From NCBI GenBank assembly GCA_036490335.1, contig DASXEB010000019.1:248001-312000 (forward strand): a stretch of 64,000 bases of DNA, in the 5' to 3' direction. Below, in pieces: positions 1 to 9,259 of this stretch (the stretch's first letter is position 1; each line of letters opens with the position of its first letter). Origin of the DNA: Palsa-1392 sp036490335. GTDB lineage: Bacteria > Verrucomicrobiota > Verrucomicrobiia > Chthoniobacterales > UBA10450. A program made the translations under genes and the position numbers. The notes beneath the pieces were generated by a model. It was not told the DNA's origin. It made no database searches and saw nothing but the letters and a program-made list of their open reading frames with translations.

Positions 1-691
1 AATCGTAACCGCGTTGCAGCTCGCTCCGATAAACGACCTGGCGAATCCTGCGCGCATCGATCGTGAAGGCCGAATCGCAACCCGGCAGTTGCATGCGCAG
101 CGGCGGGAGCGGCGTTTCCGGGTTGGTGATTTCGTATTGGCCGCCGAGCGCGCGCACTTCGTAGGGGGTTTGCGGCAGGGCATCGACCGGATCTTCGTAA
201 TGGCGGAAATTAAAAGCCGGCCGCAGCTCGAGTCGCGGGCGCGCGCCGTCGCCGCGCAGGCGATAGGTGACCTGAACCGTGTTTTGCCGGTGCAAAAGCA
301 ACACGCGCTTCTCCAAAACGAAATCGCGCACCCGAAAAATCCACACCGGCAGCCCGGCCTCGAGCCAAAACTCCACCAGATCATCCGCCCCGCCGAGCTC
401 GAGCGCGCCGCCCGCGCGTTCCTCCGCGCCTAATGACACCGCATCGTTGTCGCCGAAGATGAGCCGCTCCGAAATGTGGCTCCACATCACCATCCGACCG
501 AAGGGCGCGGGCAACGCGGCGATGAGGAGCCCGTGATAGCGCCGGGTGATCGCGCCGGAAATCGTGCCCGACGCGTAACCGCCGAGACCGTTCGCGACCA
601 GCCATTCGCGGCTGAGGAGAAGCTCGCGCGACTGCTTCGGGTCCCAGTGCATGACGCGCTCGGGAAATTCGACGCGGCCTGATCGATTCAT
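1..691 (-). CDS. Glycogen debranching enzyme, N-terminal part (cut by window edge)
   Basis: The gene reads off the left edge, so only about 230 N-terminal residues are present. Near residue 25 the protein reads EWLVANGLGGYASGT followed by RRYHGLL, the signature of the N-terminal domain of bacterial/archaeal glycogen debranching enzymes (amylo-alpha-1,6-glucosidase). The section DFVLEKRVLLLHRQNTVQV also fits that family. The enzyme removes alpha-1,6 branches during glycogen breakdown in the cytoplasm; the catalytic domain lies outside the window. I chose the ATG at 691 because it overlaps the TreZ stop as ATGA, which suggests translational coupling. A second ATG at 652 is possible. Confidence 0.85.
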   Translation of the reverse strand, partial: MNRSGRVEFPERVMHWDPKQSRELLLSREWLVANGLGGYASGTISGAITRRYHGLLIAALPAPFGRMVMWSHISERLIFGDNDAVSLGAEERAGGALELGGADDLVEFWLEAGLPVWIFRVRDFVLEKRVLLLHRQNTVQVTYRLRGDGARPRLELRPAFNFRHYEDPVDALPQTPYEVRALGGQYEITNPETPLPPLRMQLPGCDSAFTIDARRIRQVVYRSELQRGYD

Positions 692-2601
692 TCCGCCGTC
701 TCTAGCAGAGGCGCGCCCGGCTGCAAGGCCACGGCGGCTTCCGCAGGAATTTTCCAGCCGGCCGGCGTGTCGAGCGCGACCGCGCCGGGGCCGCCGTATT
801 TGGGACTTTCGCTCGACCAAAGCGCCTCCCAACTCCCGCCCGCGGCGACCGGCGCGAGGAGCGGTTCGGGTGCGACCTCGAGGGCAAAGGCCGGCCCGAG
901 ATTCACGATCAGCAACCGATCGTTTTCGCCTAACGAATCGAAAAACCGCAAAACAAACGCCTGCGCGCCGAGTACCGCGCCGTCAACCGCCCCCGCTTCC
1001 TGCCGCGAGAAAACCGCATCGCCGCGCCGCAGCGAGATCAGGTCGCGGAACAGCGCGGTGATGCGCGGAAATTTCCCCCGCTCGGAAAAATCGAGCTTGC
1101 TTCGCTCGAACGTCTCGCGCTTTCCGGGATCGGCCAGTTGCGCCTGCACCTCCGCGGTCGCGAAGGCGGGGAATTGCCGGAGAAATTCGTGCCGTCCGTC
1201 ACGGATTTTCTCGCGCAGCTCGCCGCTCAGGTCGGCGAAATAAAGAAACGGCGTCGTCGCCCCGAACTCCTGGCCCTGGAAAAGCATCGGCGTCCAAGGC
1301 GCGAGCAGGAGCAGCGCGGTCAGCGCGCGGTAGCGGCCCGGCGAAGTCGCGAGGCGGATGCGCTCGCCGTCGCCGGAATTGGCGACCTGATCGTGATTCT
1401 CGATGAAAGCGACGAACGCCTCTGGCGCGAGCCCGCGGGTCGAAGTGCCGCGGCGTTTCGTCTGCCAACTGTAACGCTGGCCCTGGTAAAGATAGCCGCG
1501 TTTCACCGCCGAGATGAACTCCTGCGGCGCGCCGCGATAATCGGTGTAGTAAGCCTGCGTGCGGCCGGTCAGCGCGACGATCGCCGCGTGATGGAAGTCG
1601 TCATTCCAGAGCGCGTCGAGGCCGTAGCCGCCGGCGCTTTGTGGCCTGGCGAGCCGCGTTTCCTGCGGCTCGTTCTCGGCCAGGAGAACGATCGCGCGCG
1701 GGCCCGCCGCCTCGCGCGCGGCGGTCGCGATCGCGGCCAAAATGTGCTCAGGCGAACGATCGAAGATGCTTTGCGTGGCGTCGAAACGGAACCCGTCGAA
1801 ATGAAACTCCTCGATCCAGTAGCGCGCGTTGCTGATGAAATACTCGCGCACCGGGCCGGAGTTGCGGCCGTCGAAATTGAGCGCCTCGCCCCATTCCGTC
1901 TCCTCCTCGGCGCTGAAATAATCGTCGGAAAAGACGCGGACGTAATTCCCTTCCGGCCCAAGATGATTGTAAACCACATCGAGAATCACCCCGATGCCCG
2001 AGGCGTGCGCGGCATCGACGAAACGGCGCAGATCGTCCGGCCGTCCGTAAAGCCGGCAGGGCGCGAAAAGATCGACCCCATCGTAACCCCAGCCGAACTG
2101 GCCCGGAAAATCGGCGATCGGCATCATCTCGACGAGGCTTACGCCAAGGCGCGCCAGCTCCGGCAATTGCGCTGCCGCCGCCGCCCACGTGCCTTCGCGG
2201 GTAAAAGTGCCGACGTGCATTTCGTAGATCACCTGGCCTTTCAACATTACCCCCGGCCAGGCATTGTCGCTCCACGAAAAAACCGTCGGGTCGACAACCT
2301 GCGACGAGCGGTGCGGCCCACCCGGCTGATAGCGCGAGGCCGGGTCGGGATGGAAATGCTCCCCGCCATCGACCCGGAAACGGTAAAAGCTCCCGGCTCC
2401 CGCCTCCGCTACGCCGGAAAAGTAGCCGCCGGGCTCGGCCGTCATGGGGTGGAAAGCGCGCCCGGCCTCCGGCTCGGCCGATTCCTCAAGCACGATCTCG
2501 ACCCGGCGAGCCTTCGGAGCCCAGAGGCGGAAATTGGTTTGCCCGCCCGCGACCGGCTCGGCCCCGATGGGCAGGCGGCGAGAAGGCGAGCGAGTGGTCA
2601 C
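688..2601 (-). CDS. treZ: Malto-oligosyltrehalose trehalohydrolase (TreZ)
   Basis: About 637 residues, the usual size for a GH13 trehalohydrolase. An N-terminal beta-sandwich (NFRLWAPKA, residues about 20-100) precedes the catalytic barrel. Visible motifs are YEMHVGTFTREGTW, FGWGYDGVDLFAP, ILDVVYNHLGPEGNY, the nucleophile region FDGFRFDATQS, the acid/base region LLAENEPQETR and FIENHDQVAN. The enzyme releases trehalose from the maltooligosyl-trehalose end made by TreY; no treY is visible here. It overlaps the downstream debranching gene by four bases, so the two probably form a glycogen/trehalose operon. The start is a GTG at 2601, the first start codon after an in-frame stop upstream. A short in-frame Met peptide ending at that stop (about 2721-2665) may be a leader or chance. 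Confidence 0.93.
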   Translation of the reverse strand: MTTRSPSRRLPIGAEPVAGGQTNFRLWAPKARRVEIVLEESAEPEAGRAFHPMTAEPGGYFSGVAEAGAGSFYRFRVDGGEHFHPDPASRYQPGGPHRSSQVVDPTVFSWSDNAWPGVMLKGQVIYEMHVGTFTREGTWAAAAAQLPELARLGVSLVEMMPIADFPGQFGWGYDGVDLFAPCRLYGRPDDLRRFVDAAHASGIGVILDVVYNHLGPEGNYVRVFSDDYFSAEEETEWGEALNFDGRNSGPVREYFISNARYWIEEFHFDGFRFDATQSIFDRSPEHILAAIATAAREAAGPRAIVLLAENEPQETRLARPQSAGGYGLDALWNDDFHHAAIVALTGRTQAYYTDYRGAPQEFISAVKRGYLYQGQRYSWQTKRRGTSTRGLAPEAFVAFIENHDQVANSGDGERIRLATSPGRYRALTALLLLAPWTPMLFQGQEFGATTPFLYFADLSGELREKIRDGRHEFLRQFPAFATAEVQAQLADPGKRETFERSKLDFSERGKFPRITALFRDLISLRRGDAVFSRQEAGAVDGAVLGAQAFVLRFFDSLGENDRLLIVNLGPAFALEVAPEPLLAPVAAGGSWEALWSSESPKYGGPGAVALDTPAGWKIPAEAAVALQPGAPLLETAE

Positions 2602-2942
2602 GTTGAAGAAATCGCGGAGCGCGCCGTCCTTGGCCGCGGGGGACCGGCGTTTGGGAGCCGCCGCTTATCGGCTGGCGATCGGGTCGACGGGATCGCGGAA
2701 AGGGTCGATGGTTTTGGCCATGCCGTGGGCGGTTTCTCCGCTCGGCAACCAGGTGCGTCAATGACGCTTACGCGCGGAATTAGCGTTTCAGCGTTACATT
2801 CAGGAGAATGGGGCGGGCCGAAGCGACGTGGCTCTCGCTTTTTCGTTGCGGGCAAGGGGGGGCGCGACGAAGGCGTCGTGTCTACCAAGGTGGCTGCGGC
2901 GCCCTCGCCGCAAACGGTTTCCGCGACGCCCTCGTCGTGGCG
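2602..2942. other. Intergenic stretch with no recognisable gene
   Basis: This 341-base gap separates the end of the M3 peptidase gene from the start of treZ. I see no protein with recognisable motifs on either strand and no clear terminator hairpin. An 18-codon reading frame beginning with ATG at 2721 on the minus strand is in frame with treZ but stops before it. Confidence 0.5.
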
Positions 2943-5111
2943 TCATGGCTTTGTCGGCGGGGCGACTTCGTTCGGCACGGGAGCGGTCTGGTCGAGGCCG
3001 CGGCGTTTGAGGAGGGGGCCGACTTCGGGGCCGTGGCCAGAGAATTCGCGGAAGAGTTGCATCGGGTCTTCGCTGTCGCCGTGGGAGAGGACGGTGTCGC
3101 GGAAGTGCTGGCCGGCGGCGCGGGTGAGGCCGCCGTGGGTCTTGAACCATTCGGTCGTGTCGGCGGCCAGTTCTTCGCTCCAGATGTAGCTGTAGTAGCC
3201 GGCGGAGTAATCGCCGAAGGCGTGCGAGAAGTAGGTGCTGCGGTAGCGCGGGGGGACGGGAGCGTAGTCGAAGCCGCCTTTTTTGAGGGCGGCGGCCTCG
3301 AATTTGAGGACGTCGTCAGGCACCTGGCTGGTCCTGAGCTGGTGCCAGGCCTGGTCGAGCTCGGCGGCGGCCATGTATTCGGTGGTCATGAAGCCCTGGT
3401 TGAAATTTCGCGCCGCGAGCACCTTGTCGAGAAGGGGCTGGGGCATGGGGGCGCCGGTCTTGTAATGTTTCGCGTAATGTTTCAGGACTTCGGGGAAGCT
3501 GGCCCACGGTTCGTTGGCCTGGGAGGGGTACTCGACGAAGTCGCGCGGGACGTTGGTGCCGGCAAAGCGCGGATATTTGACGTTCGAGAACATGCCGTGG
3601 AGGGCGTGGCCGAATTCGTGGAAGGCGGTCGTGACTTCGTCGAAGGTGAGGAGGGTGGGCTGGCCGGCGGCGGGTTTCGGGATGTTGAGATGGTTCGCGA
3701 CCACGGCGCGCTGGCCGAGCAATCCGCTCTGGCTGACGTATTCGTTCATCCAGGCGCCGCCGCGTTTCGAGGGCCGCGCGTAATAGTCGCCGATGAAGAT
3801 GGCCAGCTGCTTGCCGTCGGCGTCGAAAATGTCGAAGACGCGCACGTCGGGCTGGTAGACGGGGAGGTCGTGGCGTTCTTTCACCGTGATGCCGTAAAGC
3901 TGGTGGGCGGCGTAGAAGACGCCGTCGAAGAGGACGTGGTTGAGCTCGAAGTAGGGCTTGATCTGCGCCTCGTCGTAGTCGTAGCGGGCCTTGCGCACTT
4001 TCTCGGAGTAGAAATCCCAGTCCCACGCGGCGAGCTGGAAGCCGCCATGCTCGGCGTCGATGATTTTCTGCATCTCGGCGCCTTCACGGCGGGCGTTGGC
4101 GAGGGCGGGGCGGGAGAGGTCGGCGAGGAATTTGTTGACGGTCGGGACGTCGTGCGCGGTTTCGTCTTCGAGCTCATACTCGGCCCAGGTGGCGTAACCG
4201 AGGAGGGCGGCTTTTTGCGCGCGCAGCTTGACCAGTTTGAGGACAATGGCGCGGTTGTCCCAAGGCCCGCCGTGACTGCCGCGCGCGAGCGAGGCTTGCA
4301 TGATGCGTTCACGGAGGGGGCGGTCCTGCATGCTGGCCAGCTCGGGCTGACCGGTTGTGTTCTGGAGTGGGAAAACAAATTTGCCTTCCTTCTTCTCGCT
4401 CTTGGCCGCGGCCGTCGCGGCGTCGATGTCGCCAGGCGAAAGGCCGGCGAGCTGCGCCTTGTCCTCGACCACGACTGAGTCGGCGTTTTTTTCCTTGAGG
4501 ACGTTCTGGGCGAAGTCCGTTTCGGTCGCGGCGACCTGCTCGTTGATCGTTTTCAGCTTCGCCTTCTCGTCGTCGGAAAGTTTCGCGCCCGCGCGGACGA
4601 AATCCTTTTCGTAACGCTCGATCAGGCGCTTCGATTCGGCGTCGAGGCCGAGGGTGTCGCGCTGGTTGTAGAGCGTCTCGATGCGCTTGAAGAGGGCGGG
4701 GTTGAGAAAGATCGCGTCCTGATGGGCGGCGAGTTTCGGAGCCATCGCGCTCTCGACTTTCTGCATCTCCGGATCGGTGTTGCAGGCGGCGAGATTGAAA
4801 AAGATGTTGCTCACGCGGGTGAGGAGCTGGCCGCTTTTTTCCATCGCCACGACCGTGTTGTCGAAAGTCGGCGCGGCGGAGTTGTCCGCGATCGCGGCGA
4901 TCTCTTTCAACTGGCCGGTCATGCCCTGCTCGAAGGCCGGCGTGTAATCCGCGTCGGTAATTTTGTCGAAGGGCGGGTAGTGGAGCGGGAGCGAGCTTGC
5001 GTGCAGGAGCGGATTGTCGGTCATTTTAGGCGAAGCGGCTGGCTCGACCGCCGCGGCGGCGGTGGCGGCGCAGAAAAGTGAAGTAAGAAGAAGGCGAGTG
5101 GAGTGCGTCAT
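2943..5111 (-). CDS. Secreted M3 family metallopeptidase (Dcp/oligopeptidase-like)
   Basis: A 722-residue zinc peptidase. The zinc motif HEFGHALHGMF sits about two thirds through, preceded by FDEVTTA, as in peptidyl-dipeptidase Dcp and oligopeptidase A. The N-terminus MTHSTRLLLTSLF followed by an Ala-rich stretch looks like a Sec signal peptide ending near residue 20, so a periplasmic role in trimming peptides is likely. The C-terminal region with the tyrosine-rich GDYSAGYYSYIWS segment also matches the family. The start at 5111 is chosen because the signal peptide begins there; the same frame stays open upstream only as the antisense of the pyrophosphatase gene. There are no copies of the CCTAACGA word within this gene, unusual for its length. 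Confidence 0.93.
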   Translation of the reverse strand: MTHSTRLLLTSLFCAATAAAAVEPAASPKMTDNPLLHASSLPLHYPPFDKITDADYTPAFEQGMTGQLKEIAAIADNSAAPTFDNTVVAMEKSGQLLTRVSNIFFNLAACNTDPEMQKVESAMAPKLAAHQDAIFLNPALFKRIETLYNQRDTLGLDAESKRLIERYEKDFVRAGAKLSDDEKAKLKTINEQVAATETDFAQNVLKEKNADSVVVEDKAQLAGLSPGDIDAATAAAKSEKKEGKFVFPLQNTTGQPELASMQDRPLRERIMQASLARGSHGGPWDNRAIVLKLVKLRAQKAALLGYATWAEYELEDETAHDVPTVNKFLADLSRPALANARREGAEMQKIIDAEHGGFQLAAWDWDFYSEKVRKARYDYDEAQIKPYFELNHVLFDGVFYAAHQLYGITVKERHDLPVYQPDVRVFDIFDADGKQLAIFIGDYYARPSKRGGAWMNEYVSQSGLLGQRAVVANHLNIPKPAAGQPTLLTFDEVTTAFHEFGHALHGMFSNVKYPRFAGTNVPRDFVEYPSQANEPWASFPEVLKHYAKHYKTGAPMPQPLLDKVLAARNFNQGFMTTEYMAAAELDQAWHQLRTSQVPDDVLKFEAAALKKGGFDYAPVPPRYRSTYFSHAFGDYSAGYYSYIWSEELAADTTEWFKTHGGLTRAAGQHFRDTVLSHGDSEDPMQLFREFSGHGPEVGPLLKRRGLDQTAPVPNEVAPPTKP

Positions 5112-5255
5112 ATCGTTAGGCAAATTTCGTTCCGCGTTGATCGCGAAGATGGTCGCTAAGCTGGCACAAGGCGCGGATTCTGAAAAAGATTTTTCTTTCC
5201 GCCTGACGAACCCGCGCCCTTCCGCCCGGCCGCAGCGCGTGGCAGAATCCGGTCG

Positions 5256-5804
5256 ATGACGATGAGCGCAAATCCGTGGGACCGGGTCGATCCCCGCGCC
5301 GATTGCGAAGCGGGCTGCTTCCGCGCCGTGATCGAAATTCCGCTCGGCGGCTCGAACAAGTACGAGCTGGACAAGGAGAGCGGTTTTCTGCGGCTCGATC
5401 GCGTGCTGCATTCGGCCGTGCATTACCCGGCGAACTACGGCTTCATCCCGCGGACGCTGGCCGAGGATGGCGACGCGCTCGACGCGCTTGTGTTTTCGAC
5501 CACGGCGATTCATCCGCTCACCATCGTGAAGTCGCGCGCGATCGGTTTGATCGAGATGAAGGACCAGGATCAATGCGATTACAAAATCATCGCCGTCGCC
5601 CTCGGCGATCCCGATTACAATCATTACCGCGACGTGAGCGAGCTGCCGCCGCATCGGCTCGCCGTCCTCAAGCGTTTCTTCCAGGATTACAAGGCGCTCG
5701 AAAATAAAAGCGTCGTCGTGGGCGACCTTGGCCCGTCCTCCGCGGTCGCGCCGATTTTGCAGGCCGCGCTCGAGAGATATCGCGCGCAAGCGAGCCGACG
5801 CTAA
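5256..5804 (+). CDS. ppa: Inorganic pyrophosphatase (family I)
   Basis: A 182-residue soluble pyrophosphatase hydrolysing PPi to phosphate to drive biosynthesis. Family I hallmarks are visible in order: IEIPLGGSNKYELDKESG, HYPANYGFIPRTL, the metal-binding DGDALDAL, and a C-terminal LKRFFQDYKALE helix. Length is typical. An ATG two codons downstream (MSANPW) is an alternative start. It is transcribed divergently from the M3 peptidase, with about 144 bases between them, and sits just before a tRNA-Leu gene. Confidence 0.96.
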   Translation: MTMSANPWDRVDPRADCEAGCFRAVIEIPLGGSNKYELDKESGFLRLDRVLHSAVHYPANYGFIPRTLAEDGDALDALVFSTTAIHPLTIVKSRAIGLIEMKDQDQCDYKIIAVALGDPDYNHYRDVSELPPHRLAVLKRFFQDYKALENKSVVVGDLGPSSAVAPILQAALERYRAQASRR

Positions 5805-5883
5805 GGCTTGCAAGCTTTCACAATCGTCAATCTGTGCTCTGCTTCGCTCTTAACCCGGCGATCTTTTGCTTGAAAATTTTCCA

Positions 5884-5965
5884 GCCAGGGTGGCGAAATT
5901 GGCAGACGCGCCAGACTTAGGATCTGGTGGAGCAATCCTTAGGGGTTCGAGTCCCCTCCCTGGCA
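5884..5965 (+). tRNA. tRNA-Leu (anticodon UAG)
   Basis: An 82-base class II tRNA. The acceptor arm GCCAGGG pairs with CCCTGGC at 5958-5964, followed by discriminator A. The anticodon arm CCAGA/TCTGG encloses the loop CTTAGGA with anticodon TAG, reading the rare Leu codon CUA. A long variable arm is present, and the T arm GGGG TTCGAGT CCCC is intact. CCA is not encoded. Leu CTA codons in this window occur often inside the dispersed CCTAACGA word. Confidence 0.97.
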
Positions 5966-5975
5966 CTTCGCGCGC

Positions 5976-6443
5976 ATGAAAAAGCCGGCTCACCTCGAGA
6001 TCGAACGCAAATTTCTCGTCCGCGAAATGCCGCGCCCGCTCGCGAAATTTCCGCACGCGAAAATCGAACAGGGCTACCTCACGATCGGTCGCGATCGCTC
6101 GCACGTGCGCGTGCGGCGCAAAGGCCGCGTCTGCACCCTCACCTTCAAACGCGGCGGGCCGCGCGCCCGCGAAGAGCGCGAGGTCCGGTTGAATCCGGCG
6201 CAGTTTGAAATTCTCTGGCCGGCGACGGCCGGCGCGCGCCTCACGAAAACGCGCTACGACATTCGCTGGAAAAATTTTACGATCGAGCTCGACGTTTATC
6301 ACGGGTCGAATCACGGCCTCGTCGTCGCCGAGGTGGAATTTCCGAACGAAAAGAGCTGCGCGAATTTCGAACCGCCCGCCTGGCTCGCCGCGGAAGTGAC
6401 CGGCGTGCGACGCTACAGCAACCCGCGACTGGCGCGCGATTGA
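5976..6443 (+). CDS. CYTH domain protein (triphosphate tunnel enzyme)
   Basis: A 155-residue protein beginning LEIERKFLV, the ExExK signature of the CYTH/triphosphate tunnel fold. Alternating basic strands (SHVRVRRKG, TLTFKRGG) and acidic strands (EEREVRL, FTIELDVY, VVAEVEFP) make up the tunnel. Members hydrolyse inorganic tripolyphosphate, thiamine triphosphate or similar. It starts 10 bases after the tRNA gene and precedes the phosphate regulon; a CHAD protein, often a partner of CYTH proteins in polyphosphate metabolism, lies at 16.8 kb. The exact substrate cannot be read from sequence. Confidence 0.85.
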   Translation: MKKPAHLEIERKFLVREMPRPLAKFPHAKIEQGYLTIGRDRSHVRVRRKGRVCTLTFKRGGPRAREEREVRLNPAQFEILWPATAGARLTKTRYDIRWKNFTIELDVYHGSNHGLVVAEVEFPNEKSCANFEPPAWLAAEVTGVRRYSNPRLARD

Positions 6444-6503
6444 TCCGGGATTGCCGCGCGCGCGAGCTTCCGCAATAATTCAAAGCCGTTCGCCTTTCCG
6501 CGC

Positions 6504-7196
6504 ATGAACTCATCGTCCAGCAAAAAAATTCTCGTCATCGAAGACGAAGCCGACGTGGTCGATTTGCTCACCTTGCAGTTGCGCAAAGCCGGTGGATTTC
6601 TCGTCAGCAGCGCGCGTGACGGCGCCGAGGGTTTGAAAAAAGCGCGCGCCGAATTGCCCGCGCTCATCGTTCTCGATCTGATGTTGCCACGCATGCCGGG
6701 CCTCGAAGTTTGCAAAATTTTGAAGACCGATTCCGCGACGCGCCACATCCCAGTCATCATGCTGACCGCGAAAGCCGAAGAGGTCGATCGCATCGTCGGC
6801 CTCGAGTTCGGCGCCGACGATTACGTGACGAAACCATTCAGCCCGCGCGAAGTCCTGCTCCGCATCAAAGCGATCCTGCGTCGCGGCGACAGCGACGGCG
6901 CGGAGGAAAATCTGACCCGCGGTTCGATCACGATCGATCCCGCGCGGCATCACGTTTTTGTCAGCGGCAAACGAATCAATCTCACCGCGGTCGAGTTCAA
7001 ACTTCTGAGCATGCTCATGCGCCGCCCCGGCCGCGTGCAATCGCGCGATCGTCTGCTCAACGAGGTCTGGGGTTACGAAGCGGCGATCGACACGCGCACG
7101 GTTGACACGCACGTGCGACGGTTGCGCGAAAAACTCGGCAAAGCCGCGAGCGTGGTCGAGACCGTGCGCGGTTTCGGCTACCGGCTGCGCGAATAA
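6504..7196 (+). CDS. phoB: Phosphate-type response regulator (PhoB family)
   Basis: A 230-residue OmpR/PhoB-type regulator. The receiver domain (about residues 8-125) has the acidic pair EDE, phosphoacceptor Asp58 in VLDLMLP, the Thr of MLTAKAEE and the Lys of TKPFSPRE. The C-terminal winged helix (about 135-230) includes the TRTVDTHVRRLREKLG recognition segment. The histidine kinase starts six bases after its stop. Context with phoU, pit and pst genes supports control of phosphate uptake. Confidence 0.92.
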   Translation: MNSSSSKKILVIEDEADVVDLLTLQLRKAGGFLVSSARDGAEGLKKARAELPALIVLDLMLPRMPGLEVCKILKTDSATRHIPVIMLTAKAEEVDRIVGLEFGADDYVTKPFSPREVLLRIKAILRRGDSDGAEENLTRGSITIDPARHHVFVSGKRINLTAVEFKLLSMLMRRPGRVQSRDRLLNEVWGYEAAIDTRTVDTHVRRLREKLGKAASVVETVRGFGYRLRE

Positions 7197-7202
7197 ATCG
7201 GC

Positions 7203-8474
7203 GTGATGGGCTGGGTCGCCTTCGCGCTCGCGGTCGCGCTTTTTTCTTACTTCGTCTGGCGTGTCCGGCGCGATTACATTTTGCCGAGCCGACAACTCGA
7301 GGCGCTTGTTAGGGCGATCGATGCCGGAGACGAACCGGCCACCTTCCTCCTCGGCGAAGGCGGACGCATGCGCGAGATCGGCCTCGCGCTCGACGAAATC
7401 GCGCGCCGGCAAAAGGAGTTGCGCGCGCGCGTGCAGGAAGGCGAGTTCGGCGTCCAGGCGATCATGGGCGCGATGACAAACGGCCTCGTCGTGACCGATG
7501 AAAAGCGCCGCGTCCGGCTGATGAATCGCGCCTTTCGGGAAATGTTCGGGGTCGATTCGCAAACCGACGACGGCAGCCTGATCGAGATCGTGCGCGAGGC
7601 CGCGGTCGATCGATTGTTAGGCGAAACGCTCCGCAAGGGCGAGTTGAAGCGCGCCGCGCTGACCCGGCCTAACGATCAATATTTCGAAGTCGTGGCCGCG
7701 CCGATCAGGGAAGAATCGGACGCGGTGCGCGGCGCGGCGATTTTTTTTCGCGACGTCACCGAGCTGCGCCGAACGGAAACGATGCGGCGCGATTTCGTCG
7801 CGAACGTCTCGCACGAGCTGCGCACGCCGCTCTCGATTTTGCGCGGTTACCTCGAGACGCTGCTCGAAAATCCGAAGCAGCCGCCGGCGGAATTGCTCCG
7901 CATTTTCGAAGTGATGGAGCGCCATTCAAATCGGCTCAACCTTCTCGTCGACGATGTCCTCAGCCTCGCGCGGCTCGAAGGCGCCGGCGTCGAGCTCGCC
8001 CCGACCACGATCACGGCGGCGACTTTCTTGCGCGGGATCATGCGCGACTGGGAAAAGAAATTCGCCGCGCGCAATCTGATCGCGGAGTTCGACGCGCCTA
8101 ACGATCTCCCAACTTTCCAGGCCGACGAAGGCCGCGTGCAGGAAGTGCTCTACAATCTGATCGACAACGCGGTCAAATATTCCGATCCGGGCGGCCGCAT
8201 CATCGTCAGGGCATGGCGCGACGGCGAGCGCATCGGCTTCAGCGTCGCCGACACCGGCGTCGGAATTTCGGGGCGCGATCTGCCGCGAATCTTCGAGCGA
8301 TTTTATCGCACCGATCAATCGCGCGAGCGCGAGCGCGGCGGGACCGGGCTCGGGCTTTCGATCGTGAAACACATCGCGCAGTTGCACAGCGGCAGCGTGG
8401 AAGCGGAGAGCACGCCCGGGCGCGGCACGATTTTGCGGATGTATTTTCCGCTCGTTTTCGTCACGAAAAAGTAA
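7203..8474 (+). CDS. phoR: Phosphate sensor histidine kinase (PhoR family)
   Basis: A 423-residue membrane kinase. One N-terminal membrane segment (about residues 3-20, VAFALAVALFSYFVW) is followed by a linker, a PAS domain (about 80-185), a HisKA domain with phosphoaccepting His near 204 in FVANVSHELRTP, and a HATPase domain with NLIDNAVKYSD, DTGVGIS and GGTGLGLSIVKH. Lack of a large periplasmic loop fits PhoR, which senses phosphate through Pst and PhoU. The start may be GTG 7203 or ATG 7206. It is co-directional with phoB and phoU. Confidence 0.92.
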   Translation: MMGWVAFALAVALFSYFVWRVRRDYILPSRQLEALVRAIDAGDEPATFLLGEGGRMREIGLALDEIARRQKELRARVQEGEFGVQAIMGAMTNGLVVTDEKRRVRLMNRAFREMFGVDSQTDDGSLIEIVREAAVDRLLGETLRKGELKRAALTRPNDQYFEVVAAPIREESDAVRGAAIFFRDVTELRRTETMRRDFVANVSHELRTPLSILRGYLETLLENPKQPPAELLRIFEVMERHSNRLNLLVDDVLSLARLEGAGVELAPTTITAATFLRGIMRDWEKKFAARNLIAEFDAPNDLPTFQADEGRVQEVLYNLIDNAVKYSDPGGRIIVRAWRDGERIGFSVADTGVGISGRDLPRIFERFYRTDQSRERERGGTGLGLSIVKHIAQLHSGSVEAESTPGRGTILRMYFPLVFVTKK

Positions 8475-8511
8475 CGTCGCGCCGGCGGCGAATTGGTTAT
8501 ATTGCCTAACG

Positions 8512-9201
8512 ATGGCAGCACCGAGACACATTTTGGGCACGTTCGACGAAGCGCTCGCCAACCTTCGCAACAACATGCTGATGATGGCGAGCCTGGCGAC
8601 GCGCAGTCTCGAAAATGCGCTCAACGGTTTGCTCCAGCGCGACGACGATCTGTGCGCGACCGCGATCGCGGATGACGAGGAAGTCGATCAGCTCGAGAAA
8701 CAGGTCGACAAGGACGGGATCGATTTGCTCCTGCGTTTCCAGCCGGTCGCGTCCGATCTGCGACGGGTCGTTTCGGCGATGAAACTTTGCTCAAATCTCG
8801 AGCGCATGGCCGACCAGGGAGTGAATATCGCGCGCAAGGCGCGGAAGCTGAATCGCCATCCCGCGCTGGCCGAGATCGTGTTGATCGAGCCGATGCGCGA
8901 GCACGCGATGGCGATGTTCAAGGACAGCGTCGACGCGTTTGTGAGGGAAGATATCGAGCTGGGCCGCGGTCTGAAGGCGCGCGACAAAACCCTCGATGAG
9001 ATGAACGCGAGCGCGAGCCGGCGGTTGATCGAACGAATGGCGCAGGATCCGGAACAGTTGCGCGGTTATTTGAACTTGATGTTCATCGCGCGGCATCTCG
9101 AGCGGGTGGGCGATCACGCGACGAACATCGCGGAAGATGCGATTTACGCGGCGGCGGCGGAGGACATTCGCCATCAGCCCTACGTGGCGGCAAGCGCCTA
9201 A
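8512..9201 (+). CDS. phoU: Phosphate signalling protein PhoU
   Basis: A 229-residue all-helical protein with two PhoU repeats. The metal-binding segments LRRVVSAMKLCSNLERMAD and YLNLMFIARHLERVGDHATNIAED are both present. PhoU links the Pst transporter to PhoR and restrains the regulon when phosphate is plentiful. The start ATG overlaps a CCTAACGA word (CCTAACGATG), and the TAA stop lies inside another copy (GCCTAACGA). Confidence 0.95.
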   Translation: MAAPRHILGTFDEALANLRNNMLMMASLATRSLENALNGLLQRDDDLCATAIADDEEVDQLEKQVDKDGIDLLLRFQPVASDLRRVVSAMKLCSNLERMADQGVNIARKARKLNRHPALAEIVLIEPMREHAMAMFKDSVDAFVREDIELGRGLKARDKTLDEMNASASRRLIERMAQDPEQLRGYLNLMFIARHLERVGDHATNIAEDAIYAAAAEDIRHQPYVAASA

Positions 9202-9259
9202 CGAGCGGGCGGAAGTTTCGCCCTAACGAGTCTCGACTGAAAAGCTCGTCCGTGCGCGG

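Noticed and set aside
1138..3189. Long plus-strand open frame (683 codons) opposite treZ
   Set aside because: It is antisense to treZ, is Arg-rich without motifs, and arises from GC-rich third-position bias of the real gene.
5112..5813. N-terminal extension of the M3 peptidase frame
   Set aside because: It lies antisense to ppa, and the real signal peptide begins at 5111.
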